The notes below the pieces were generated by a model that was not told the DNA's origin, did not search any database, and saw only the letters and a list, made by a program, of their open reading frames with translations. Below, piece after piece: positions 1 through 7,911 of a DNA stretch of 64,000 nucleotides. Position numbers and translations under genes: made by a program. Position 1 is the stretch's first letter, and each line of letters begins with the position of its first letter. The stretch comes from Comamonas terrae (lineage in GTDB: Bacteria; Pseudomonadota; Gammaproteobacteria; Burkholderiales; Burkholderiaceae_C), in assembly GCF_001544075.1 (NCBI RefSeq), contig NZ_BCNT01000003.1, positions 372,001-436,000 on the forward strand, given 5' to 3'.

Positions 1-562
1 CTCCAGCACCGCCGTGCGCGAGGCGCTGGCGGCCGGGGAGATGGCCGATGCCGCCCGCCTGCTCGGCCATCCCTACACGATTTCGGGCCATGTGGTCCAC
101 GGCCGCAAGCTGGGCCGCAAGCTGGCCGAGTCGCGCGAGGGCGCGGACGACGGCTTTCGCACGCTGAACCTGCGCTTCGACCACTGGAAGCCGGCGGCCA
201 GCGGCATTTTCGCGGTGCTGGTGCACGGCCTCTCGGGCGAGCCGCTGCGCGGCGTGGCCAACCTGGGCGTGCGCCCCTCGCTGGACCCCCATGACGTCAA
301 TGGCGGCCGGGTGCTGCTGGAGACCCACTGCTTCGATTGGCCCGCCGAACTCGGTGGTGAAGAGGCCTACGGTAAAATCATCCGCGTGGAACTTCTGCAC
401 AAACTGCACGACGAGCTGAAGTACGACAGTCTCGATGCCCTGACGGCAGGCATCGCCAAGGACTGCGATGACGCGCGCGCGTTTTTCGCCGCCATCCACA
501 CGCCGTCCCACACGAGCAGCTACACCGAGACCCGTCGCCAGACCACGCGCGACCGAATTTGA
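1..562 (+). CDS. ribF: Bifunctional riboflavin kinase/FMN adenylyltransferase, C-terminal part
   Basis: The gene is cut by the window start; the frame is open from base 2. The visible part begins with a SSTAVREAL stretch (the end of the adenylyltransferase domain, ISSTxVR motif in the family) followed by the riboflavin kinase domain: GHPYTISGHVVHGRKLGR, then GIFAV near the middle and GVANLGVRPS, both typical of the flavokinase beta barrel. RibF phosphorylates riboflavin to FMN and adenylates FMN to FAD in the cytoplasm. The next gene downstream is ileS, and ribF-ileS-lspA is the usual proteobacterial order, which supports the call. The last 25 or so residues are a low-complexity Thr/Arg tail. 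Confidence 0.93.
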   Translation, partial: SSTAVREALAAGEMADAARLLGHPYTISGHVVHGRKLGRKLAESREGADDGFRTLNLRFDHWKPAASGIFAVLVHGLSGEPLRGVANLGVRPSLDPHDVNGGRVLLETHCFDWPAELGGEEAYGKIIRVELLHKLHDELKYDSLDALTAGIAKDCDDARAFFAAIHTPSHTSSYTETRRQTTRDRI

Positions 563-679
563 CGCTCGCCGTCCGCCCTGCCCTGAAGCGCACGCCATGA
601 CAGACGGCGCGCCAGGCCCACATTCCCCATTCACGCTCCGGCAGCCATGCCTGGGCACTGCATTGCTCTCAAGGTTCCC

Positions 680-3544
680 ATGTCCGATTCCAAAGTCAAC
701 AAGAACGAAGCCTCTGGCTACCGCGCCACGCTGAACATGCCCGACACCCCCTTCCCCATGCGCGGCGACCTGCCCAAGCGCGAGCCGGGCTGGGTCAAGG
801 ACTGGGAAGACAAGGGCCTGTACAAGAAGCTGCGCGATGCGCGCCACGGCGCGCCCATGTTCATCCTGCACGACGGCCCGCCGTACGCCAACGGCAAGAT
901 CCACATCGGCCATGCCGTCAACAAGATCCTCAAGGACATGATCGTCAAGAGCCGCCAGCTCGAGGGCTTCGACGCGCTGTACGTGCCGGGCTGGGACTGC
1001 CACGGCCTGCCGATCGAGAACGCCATCGAGAAGCTGCACGGCCGCAACCTGCCGCGCGACGAGATGCAGGCCAGGAGCCGCGCCTTCGCCACCGAGCAGA
1101 TCGCGCAGCAGATGGTGGACTTCAAGCGCCTGGGCGTGCTGGGCGACTGGGACCATCCCTACAAGACCATGAACTACGCCAACGAGGCGCAGGAGCTGCG
1201 CGCTCTGAAGAAGGTCATGGAGCGCGGCTTCGTCTACCGCGGCCTCAAGCCCGTGTACTGGTGCTTCGACTGCGCGTCCTCGCTGGCCGAGTTCGAGATC
1301 GAGTACGCCGACAAGCAGAGCCAGACGCTGGACGTGATGTTCCCCGCGGCCGAGCCCGCCAGGCTGGCCGCCGCCTTCGGCCTGCCGCAGCTGGACAAGC
1401 AAGCCTTCATCGTCATCTGGACGACGACGGCATGGACCATCCCCGCCAACCAGGCGCTCAACGTCAACCCCGAGCTGGAATACAGCCTGGTGGACACCGA
1501 GCGGGGCCTGCTGATCGTGGCCTCGGCCCTGGTCGAGAAGTGCCTGGCGCGCTGGAAGCTCGAGGGCACGGTGGTCGCCACCGCCAAAGGCGAGAAGCTG
1601 GACCACATGCCCTTCAAGCACCCGCTGGCGCACGTGGACAAGGGCTACGACCGCATCTCCCCCGTGTACCTGGCCGACTACGCCACGGCAGACGACGGCA
1701 CGGGTATCGTGCACTCGGCGCCCGCCTACGGCCTGGACGACTTCAACTCCTGCAAGGCCAACGGCATGGAGTACAAGGACATCCTGAACCCCGTGCAGGG
1801 CAACGGCGTGTACGCGTCCGATCTGCCCCTGTTCGGCGGCCAGCACATCTGGAAGGCCGTGCCCGTCATCCTCGACGCGCTCAAGGTGGCCGGCCGCCTG
1901 ATGGACACCACGACCATCACCCACAGCTACCCGCACTGCTGGCGCCACAAGACGCCGGTGATCTACCGCGCCGCGGCGCAGTGGTTCATCCGCATGGACG
2001 AAGGCGAAGGCGTGTTCACCGATCCGGCCCAGAAACCGGAAAAGACGCTGCGCCAGATCGCGCTGGACGCCATCGAGCACACGAGCTTCTACCCCGAGAA
2101 CGGCAAGACCCGCCTGCGCGACATGATCGCCGGCCGGCCCGACTGGTGCATCTCCCGCCAGCGCAGCTGGGGCGTGCCCATCCCCTTCTTCCTGCATGTG
2201 GACACGGGCGCGCTGCACCCGCGCACCATGGAGATCATCGACCAGGCGGCCGACATGATCGAGCAGGGCGGCATCGAGGCCTGGAGCCGCGTGACGGCCG
2301 AGGACATCCTCGGCGCCGAGGATGCCGCCAGCTACACCAAGAGCACCGACATCCTGGAGGTGTGGTTCGACTCCGGCTCCACCTTCTGGCATGTGATGCG
2401 CGGCACGCACAACGCCATGCACCACGACCAGGGCCCCGAGGCCGACCTGTACCTGGAAGGCCATGACCAGCACCGCGGCTGGTTCCACAGCTCGCTGCTG
2501 CTGGCTGCCGCCATCTTCGGCCGCGCGCCCTACCGCGGCCTGCTCACGCACGGCTTCACGGTCGACGGCCAGGGCAAGAAGATGTCCAAGTCGCTGGGCA
2601 ACACCGTGGCGCCGCAGGACGTGAGCGGCAAAATGGGCGCCGAGATCATCCGCCTGTGGGTGGCCTCGACCGACTACTCGGGCGACCTGGGCATCGACGA
2701 CAAGATCCTGGCCCGCGTGGTGGACAGCTATCGCCGCATCCGCAACACGCTGCGCTTTTTGCTGGCCAACACCAGCGACTTCGACGCGGCCAGGGATTCC
2801 GTGGCCTACGAGGACCTGCTGGAAATCGACCGCTATGCCCTGGCACGCGCAGCCCAGCTGCAAAAGGAGATCCTGGGCCACTACCAGGTCTACGAATTCC
2901 ACCCCGTGGTGGCCAAGCTGCAGCTGTTCTGCTCCGAGGACCTGGGCGGCTTCTACCTGGACGTGCTCAAGGACCGCCTCTACACCACGGGCGAGAAGAG
3001 CCTGGCCCGCCGCTCGGCCCAGACCGCGCTGCACCAGATCACCCACGCGCTGCTGCGCTGGATGGCGCCCTTCCTGTCGTTCACGGCCGAGGAGGCCTGG
3101 AAGATCTTCGGCAACAGCGAGACCATCTTCCTCGAGAAGTTCACCGACCTGCCCGAGGGCGACGAGGCGCTGCTGGCCAAGTGGACGCGCATCCGCGAGA
3201 TCCGCGACGTGGTCAACAAGGACATCGAGGCCGTGCGTGCCGAAGGCAAGGTCGGCGCCTCGCTGCAGGCCGAAGTGACCGTGGCCGCCCAGCCCGAGGA
3301 CCTGGCCCTGCTGGAGACGCTGGCGGATGACCTGAAGTTCGTCTTCATCACCTCGGCCGCCCGGGCCGTGGCCGCCCAGGCCGACGAGGGCCTGGCCGTG
3401 ACCGTCACGCCTTCCGTGAAGGACAAGTGCGAGCGCTGCTGGCATTACCGCGAGGACGTGGGCGCCGACACGGCCCACCCCACGCTGTGCGGCCGCTGCG
3501 TGAGCAATCTGTACGGCGAAGGCGAAGTGCGCAGCAAGGCCTGA
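680..3544 (+). CDS. ileS: Isoleucyl-tRNA synthetase
   Basis: Class I aminoacyl-tRNA synthetase of 954 residues (E. coli IleRS is 938) that charges tRNA-Ile. The HIGH-type motif is seen as [11 protein letters not shown] near residue 75 and the KMSKS loop as [10 protein letters not shown] about two thirds in. The editing (CP1) domain lies between them, with [11 protein letters not shown] and [12 protein letters not shown]. The C-terminus has the zinc-binding CERCW...CGRC knuckle, as in E. coli-type enzymes. The ATG at 680 was chosen because it gives MSDSKVNK and a normal N-terminus; AAGG lies just upstream. An earlier ATG at 647 would add 11 unlikely residues. It sits between ribF and lspA. Confidence 0.98.
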   Translation: MSDSKVNKNEASGYRATLNMPDTPFPMRGDLPKREPGWVKDWEDKGLYKKLRDARHGAPMFILHDGPPYANGKIHIGHAVNKILKDMIVKSRQLEGFDALYVPGWDCHGLPIENAIEKLHGRNLPRDEMQARSRAFATEQIAQQMVDFKRLGVLGDWDHPYKTMNYANEAQELRALKKVMERGFVYRGLKPVYWCFDCASSLAEFEIEYADKQSQTLDVMFPAAEPARLAAAFGLPQLDKQAFIVIWTTTAWTIPANQALNVNPELEYSLVDTERGLLIVASALVEKCLARWKLEGTVVATAKGEKLDHMPFKHPLAHVDKGYDRISPVYLADYATADDGTGIVHSAPAYGLDDFNSCKANGMEYKDILNPVQGNGVYASDLPLFGGQHIWKAVPVILDALKVAGRLMDTTTITHSYPHCWRHKTPVIYRAAAQWFIRMDEGEGVFTDPAQKPEKTLRQIALDAIEHTSFYPENGKTRLRDMIAGRPDWCISRQRSWGVPIPFFLHVDTGALHPRTMEIIDQAADMIEQGGIEAWSRVTAEDILGAEDAASYTKSTDILEVWFDSGSTFWHVMRGTHNAMHHDQGPEADLYLEGHDQHRGWFHSSLLLAAAIFGRAPYRGLLTHGFTVDGQGKKMSKSLGNTVAPQDVSGKMGAEIIRLWVASTDYSGDLGIDDKILARVVDSYRRIRNTLRFLLANTSDFDAARDSVAYEDLLEIDRYALARAAQLQKEILGHYQVYEFHPVVAKLQLFCSEDLGGFYLDVLKDRLYTTGEKSLARRSAQTALHQITHALLRWMAPFLSFTAEEAWKIFGNSETIFLEKFTDLPEGDEALLAKWTRIREIRDVVNKDIEAVRAEGKVGASLQAEVTVAAQPEDLALLETLADDLKFVFITSAARAVAAQADEGLAVTVTPSVKDKCERCWHYREDVGADTAHPTLCGRCVSNLYGEGEVRSKA

Positions 3545-3582
3545 GCCTGCAGAGCCCGGACGCGAAACACCGTCAAAAAGTG

Positions 3583-3658
3583 AGCTGCCAGCGCTTGGTC
3601 GGCAATGATTTCAGATGATTTTCATTTTGAAATCATTGAACAGCAAGCGCAGGCAGCT
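3583..3658. repeat. Nested palindromic intergenic element
   Basis: The 15-base arms AGCTGCCAGCGCTTG (3583-3597) and CAAGCGCAGGCAGCT (3644-3658) are inverted copies with one mismatch. Inside them lies a second, perfect 11-base pair of arms, CAATGATTTCA (3603-3613) and TGAAATCATTG (3628-3638). The whole could fold into one long hairpin between ileS and lspA. The outer arms share their core with the elements at 26.3 and 50.9 kb. Confidence 0.7.
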
Positions 3659-3694
3659 ATCCTATTTTTCATGAATCATCCGACCCAAGCCGCC

Positions 3695-4207
3695 ATGACC
3701 TCTCCAACCCCTGCACAGCCTGTCAAAGGCTCCCTCTGGCCCTGGCTGGCGTGGGCGCTGGTCATCATCGGCGTGGACCAGCTCACCAAGCAGTGGATCC
3801 TGGACAACTACCAGTACGGCAACTGGACGGCCATCACGGGCTTTTTCAACATCGTGCGCGCGCACAACACGGGCGCGGCCTTCTCCTTCCTCGCCGACGG
3901 CAGCGGCTGGCAGCGCTGGCTGTTCGTGGGCATCGGCGCGGCCGCCACGGTGCTGATCGTCTGGCAGCTCAAAAAGCATCCGGGCCAGAAGATGTTCTGC
4001 CTGGCGCTGTCCAGCATCCTGGGCGGCGCCATCGGCAATGTGGTGGACCGCCTGCAGCACGGCTACGTGGTGGACTTCCTGGACTTCTACTGGGGCGCCA
4101 GCCACTTCCCGGCTTTCAACGTGGCCGACATGGGCATCACGCTGGGCGCCATCCTGCTGATCCTCGATGAGATCCTGAGGGCCAGGCGCGCCAAGGCCGG
4201 CACGTGA
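3695..4207 (+). CDS. lspA: Lipoprotein signal peptidase (signal peptidase II)
   Basis: Inner-membrane aspartyl protease that removes signal peptides from prolipoproteins after diacylglyceryl modification. From ATG 3695 the protein is 170 residues, close to the family norm of about 165. Four membrane segments are visible. The family motifs are present: [10 protein letters not shown] in the first helix, [19 protein letters not shown], and the two motifs carrying the catalytic aspartates, VVDFLDF and FNVADMG. An ATG at 3671 would add eight residues; neither start has a clear Shine-Dalgarno sequence. Upstream, an elaborate hairpin element ends only 12 to 36 bases before the possible starts. It follows ileS as in many Proteobacteria. 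Confidence 0.96.
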   Translation: MTSPTPAQPVKGSLWPWLAWALVIIGVDQLTKQWILDNYQYGNWTAITGFFNIVRAHNTGAAFSFLADGSGWQRWLFVGIGAAATVLIVWQLKKHPGQKMFCLALSSILGGAIGNVVDRLQHGYVVDFLDFYWGASHFPAFNVADMGITLGAILLILDEILRARRAKAGT

Positions 4208-4231
4208 ACCGCGACTGCCGTCCCCCTTCGC

Positions 4232-4264
4232 AAACCCCGCCGTGCCCCCCAGCCGGCGGGGTTT
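4232..4264. terminator. Bidirectional terminator between lspA and the convergent membrane protein gene
   Basis: Perfect 11-base arms AAACCCCGCCG (4232-4242) and CGGCGGGGTTT (4254-4264) around an 11-base loop. The stop codon of the minus-strand gene (4263-4265) lies inside the stem. Confidence 0.75.
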
Positions 4265-4994
4265 ATTCCTTGCGGCCGTAGTCGGGCGCATCGGCCCAGA
4301 CCAGCTGGCCGCCCTTCCAGTAGCGCACGCTCATGCCGGTGCCGGCATCAAAACAGGTCTCGAACACCCAGTCGCCCATGGCCAGCCCATCGTGCTGCGG
4401 CGGAAACGGCTCGTCCGGCGACGGCGGCCTGCGGGCATTGAACAGCGCCGCCAGGCCGGCCTCGCACTCCTGGGCCGGCTTGCCGTCGTGTGCGGCAAAG
4501 CGGTGCGGCCTTGCCAGCTCCAGGGCGACCTGGCCGTAGACGCTCATGGCGCCCACCCACATGGCGCCGATCCGCACCGGATGGGGAAAGCGCACCTCCC
4601 TGAGGCCGCGCAGATCGGGCGGGCCATCCGCATCCCCAGCCTCGTCTTGCGGCAGGTCGCGCTGCACATGGCTGCCCGCGGGCAGCGTGACATCGCCCCA
4701 GGCCACGGGCCGCTCCAGGGTGAAAAACATCAGCCGCTCCTGCGCCGCCCGATGCTGCTCCTGCCGGTGGTCCTGCCAGGCGATCTGCGCCAGGCCCACG
4801 GCCGTGGAAACGGGCAGCACGGACAGCAGCACGGCACCCGCCCATTGCCAGCGGCGCAGCGGCGGCCTCGGCCTGCCGCTTTGCGCGCGCCATGCGCGCC
4901 AGCCCCACCACACAAGCAGGCTGGCGCCCAGCGCAAGGCTCAGCACAAGCAGCAGCCACCCGACAACGGCGGCACCCGGAACAGCAGGAATCAT
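4263..4994 (-). CDS. Membrane protein of unknown function
   Basis: 243 residues from the ATG at 4994. I do not recognise a family. The N-terminus holds two hydrophobic segments, one around residues 8-30 (VVGWLLLVLSLALGASLLVW) and one around 48-68 (GAVLLSVLPVSTAVGLAQIAW), separated by a basic Arg/Trp-rich loop. The remaining 170 residues are soluble and probably face the periplasm or cytoplasm; they contain scattered cysteines (QECEAG, FETCFDAG) and end in PDYGRKE. It is convergent to lspA and shares a terminator with it. The open frame extends further upstream, but the MIPAVPG start fits the beginning of the membrane helix. Confidence 0.75.
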   Translation of the reverse strand: MIPAVPGAAVVGWLLLVLSLALGASLLVWWGWRAWRAQSGRPRPPLRRWQWAGAVLLSVLPVSTAVGLAQIAWQDHRQEQHRAAQERLMFFTLERPVAWGDVTLPAGSHVQRDLPQDEAGDADGPPDLRGLREVRFPHPVRIGAMWVGAMSVYGQVALELARPHRFAAHDGKPAQECEAGLAALFNARRPPSPDEPFPPQHDGLAMGDWVFETCFDAGTGMSVRYWKGGQLVWADAPDYGRKE

Positions 4995-5234
4995 GGTTGG
5001 TTTTGACGGATACGGGCGCAACCCGGGGCCGCAGCGACCTGGCGCGGGTTTTGCCCCGGGATTTTTCACAGGGTTTCCCCTGGATTTTGCATAAAACCCG
5101 GGGTCGAGCCCAAAAAGATCAGAAACGAAAACTATATTTACCAAATTCGCACCTAAATGTGCGTATTGGAGCAAGTCCCACAGCGCTGAACCGGCTGCCA
5201 AGGGTATATTTGATCGCTTCCTGGTTTGCAGTAC

Positions 5235-6902
5235 ATGAAGCACTTACTGAATCTTTTAGCCGCCATCGCGCTGCTGGTCTGGGGCTCGCACATGGTGCGC
5301 ACCGGCGTCCTGCGCGTCTTCGGGGCCAATCTGCGCAACATCCTGGCCCGCAGCATGAGCAACCGTTTCTCGGCCGCCATGTCGGGGCTGGGGGTGACTG
5401 CGCTGGTGCAGTCGAGCACGGCCACGTCGCTGATGACCTCGGCCTTCGTGGGCCAGGGCCTGATCACCCTGCCCTCGGCGCTGGCGGTGATGCGCGGGGC
5501 CGACGTGGGCACGGCGCTGATGGCGGTGCTGTTCTCCACCGACCTGTCCTGGCTTTCGCCGCTGTTCATCTTCGTGGGCGTGGTGCTGTTCATCACGCGC
5601 CAGGATTCCACGCCGGGCCGCATAGGCCGCGTGCTGATCGGCCTGGGGCTGATGCTGCTGGCGCTGCGCCTGGTGGTCGATGCCACCGAGCCGCTGCTGC
5701 AGGCCGAGGCCGTGCGCACCCTGCTGGCCTCGGTCAGCAGCGATCTGTTCATGGAGCTGCTGCTGGGCGCGGTGCTGGCCGTGATCGCCTACTCCAGCCT
5801 GGCGGTGGTGCTGCTGATCGCCGCCATGGCGGGCTCGGGCGCGATTCCCATGGAAGTGGCGCTGGGCCTGGTGCTGGGCGCCAACCTGGGCAGCGGCCTG
5901 GTCGCGGTGCTGACCACGGCCAAGTCCGCCACGGAGGTGCGCCAGGTCACCGTGGGCAATCTGCTGTTCAAGATCATGGGCGTGGCCATCGTGGCACCGT
6001 TCCTGGGCCTGTGGATGCGCTATGTGCACCCCCATATCCCGAATGCCGGCCAGGACGCGGTGCTGTTCCACCTGGTCTTCAATATCTTCAACAGCCTGTG
6101 CTTCATCGGCCTGACGCAGACCGTGGCGCGCTGGGTGGCGGCTTTGCTGCCCAAGCCCGAGGACGGCGGCGGCAAGGGCAATCTGCTGCGCCCGCGCCAT
6201 CTGGACCCCTCGGCCCTGTCCACGCCGTCGCTGGCGATTTCCTGCGCGGTGCGCGAGGCCCTGCACCAGGCCGACGTGGTGGAGTCCATGCTCATCGGCC
6301 TGCAGAAGGTCGTGGAGACCGACGATGCCAAGCTTTCCGAAGAGGTGCGCCATCTGGAGAGCACGGTGGACGACCTGTACTCGGCCATCAAGTACTACAT
6401 GACCAAGATTTCGCGCGCCGAGCTCGACGAACGCGAGGGTCAGCGCTGGACGGAAATCATCAGCTTCACGATCAACATGGAGCAGATCGGCGACATCATC
6501 GAGCGCGTGCTGCTGGACCTGGAAGACAAGAAGATCAAGAAAGGCCGCCAGTTCTCGGATGCCGGCATGCAGGAAATCAGCGAGCTCAACCAGCATCTGC
6601 TCGACAACCTGCGCCTGGCCATGAGCGTGTTCCTCAACGGCAACGCGCGCGAGGCGCAGAAGCTGCTGGAGGAAAAGGCCCGCTTTCGCGACCTGGAGCT
6701 GGCCTATTCGGCCACCCACCTGGCGCGCCTGTCGGACAACACCGTGCCCAGCATCGAGACCAGCTCGCTGCACATCGACCTGATCAGCGACCTCAAGCGC
6801 ATCAACTCGCTGCTGTGCTCGGTCGCCTATCCGATCCTGGAGCAGGCCGGCGCACTGGCCCCCAGCCGCCTGCGCGAGACCCCGCTGGGCCCCAAGCTCT
6901 GA
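5235..6902 (+). CDS. Na/Pi cotransporter family protein with PhoU-like C-terminal domain
   Basis: 555 residues. The N-terminal 310 residues form the NaPi-II type membrane domain with two inverted repeats. The first repeat carries the signature ALVQSSTATSLM; the matching position of the second reads IAYSSLAVVLL, so the glutamine of QSS is replaced by tyrosine there. GANLGSG follows. Residues about 340-540 are a helical PhoU-like region (ADVVESMLIGLQKV, NMEQIGDIIERVL). The architecture matches bacterial YjbB-type proteins linked to phosphate movement across the inner membrane. Start ATG 5235 lies behind an AT-rich leader and has no strong ribosome binding site. It stands alone, with a terminator after it. 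Confidence 0.9.
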   Translation: MKHLLNLLAAIALLVWGSHMVRTGVLRVFGANLRNILARSMSNRFSAAMSGLGVTALVQSSTATSLMTSAFVGQGLITLPSALAVMRGADVGTALMAVLFSTDLSWLSPLFIFVGVVLFITRQDSTPGRIGRVLIGLGLMLLALRLVVDATEPLLQAEAVRTLLASVSSDLFMELLLGAVLAVIAYSSLAVVLLIAAMAGSGAIPMEVALGLVLGANLGSGLVAVLTTAKSATEVRQVTVGNLLFKIMGVAIVAPFLGLWMRYVHPHIPNAGQDAVLFHLVFNIFNSLCFIGLTQTVARWVAALLPKPEDGGGKGNLLRPRHLDPSALSTPSLAISCAVREALHQADVVESMLIGLQKVVETDDAKLSEEVRHLESTVDDLYSAIKYYMTKISRAELDEREGQRWTEIISFTINMEQIGDIIERVLLDLEDKKIKKGRQFSDAGMQEISELNQHLLDNLRLAMSVFLNGNAREAQKLLEEKARFRDLELAYSATHLARLSDNTVPSIETSSLHIDLISDLKRINSLLCSVAYPILEQAGALAPSRLRETPLGPKL

Positions 6903-6917
6903 GCCTGCACCCTCGGC

Positions 6918-6956
6918 AAAAAAGGCCCTGCCGCATGCCACGGCAGGGCCTTTTTC
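6918..6956. terminator. Strong bidirectional rho-independent terminator
   Basis: AAAAAAGGCCCTGCCG (6918-6933) pairs with CGGCAGGGCCTTTTTC (6941-6956) across a 7-base loop. It ends the Na/Pi transporter transcript and also faces the convergent Nudix gene. Confidence 0.88.
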
Positions 6957-6972
6957 AGGGCGCGGCTTTTCT

Positions 6973-7788
6973 TTACTGCCAGCCGAAATACGCGGCCAGC
7001 ACCAGCGAGGCCTCGGGCGTGAAGCGGTCCTCAAGCAGCCACTGCACGACCTCCCGGCGCTCCAGCAACTCGAAGCCCTGCACCTCGCCGTCCTGGTTGT
7101 CGGGGCGCAGCCCCTGGGGCACGGTGACCGCGTACCAGTCGATGCGTTCGCGCATATAGCCCTGGCCTTCGGCTTCCTGGCTGGGCCGGGCGAAGTCCAC
7201 ATGGCCGCCATGGCGCATGTCCTGCAGGTCGCCCACGCGCAGGCCGGCCTCCTCCCAGGTCTCGCGCTCCACGGCCTGGGCCAGCGTGTCCTCGGCCGAG
7301 ACCATGCCGCCCATCAAGGTATCCCATTTGCCAGGGTTGGTGGGCTTGTCGTCGGCACGCTGCTGCACCCAGATGCGGCCGTCGGCCACGGCTCCGACCA
7401 GGTGTACGGCCTGCGTGGCAATGCCCAGCGGGCGCACGGCCCCGCGCTCGATGGTGGCGATCCTGCGGCCCTGGGCGTTGCATACCGCCAGCTGTTCGTT
7501 GCGCCAGGCCCCGCAATGGCCGGCCGCACGCATGGCCTGGGCCAGCCGGTTCAGGCAGCCAGTGGCATCGCCCTCGCCCTGCACCTGCCACAGCCCATGG
7601 CTCCAGTTCAGCGCCAGCCCGTTGGCCTGCAGCACGTCCGCGCCCAGGCACTGGATGAATTCCTGCTCCACCGTGCCGACCACGTGGCCGCCAATACCCA
7701 GGCACTGGCGCGGCCGCAGCGGTGGCTGCTGCGCCTGCGCCTGCGCGTGGCGCAGCCACCGGTCCACAGATTGCTCCATGTGTTCCAT
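6973..7788 (-). CDS. Nudix hydrolase with DUF4743-type N-terminal region
   Basis: 271 residues from ATG 7788, which has an AAAGG ribosome binding site; a GTG at 7812 is possible but less likely. Residues about 1-120 match the domain that precedes Nudix in the thiamine-pyrophosphokinase-related Nudix family. Residues about 125-260 are the Nudix fold with the box GGMVSAEDTL...RETWEEAGL. Against the consensus GX5EX7REUXEEXGU the first glutamate is out of register by one (E then D). The REUXEEXG part is intact, so metal-dependent cleavage of a nucleoside-diphosphate-X substrate is expected. The substrate cannot be told from sequence. It is convergent with the Na/Pi transporter gene. Confidence 0.88.
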   Translation of the reverse strand: MEHMEQSVDRWLRHAQAQAQQPPLRPRQCLGIGGHVVGTVEQEFIQCLGADVLQANGLALNWSHGLWQVQGEGDATGCLNRLAQAMRAAGHCGAWRNEQLAVCNAQGRRIATIERGAVRPLGIATQAVHLVGAVADGRIWVQQRADDKPTNPGKWDTLMGGMVSAEDTLAQAVERETWEEAGLRVGDLQDMRHGGHVDFARPSQEAEGQGYMRERIDWYAVTVPQGLRPDNQDGEVQGFELLERREVVQWLLEDRFTPEASLVLAAYFGWQ

Positions 7789-7911
7789 ACAACCTTTCGC
7801 CTCAAAAAACACTCAGGCCATTGTGGCGTTGCAGCGCGGCATCGCCCTGCAAGAACATGTAAATGCCTCGGATCCCCGCGCCGGCCGGCCCGTCCTGCGC
7901 CCGCCCCGGCC

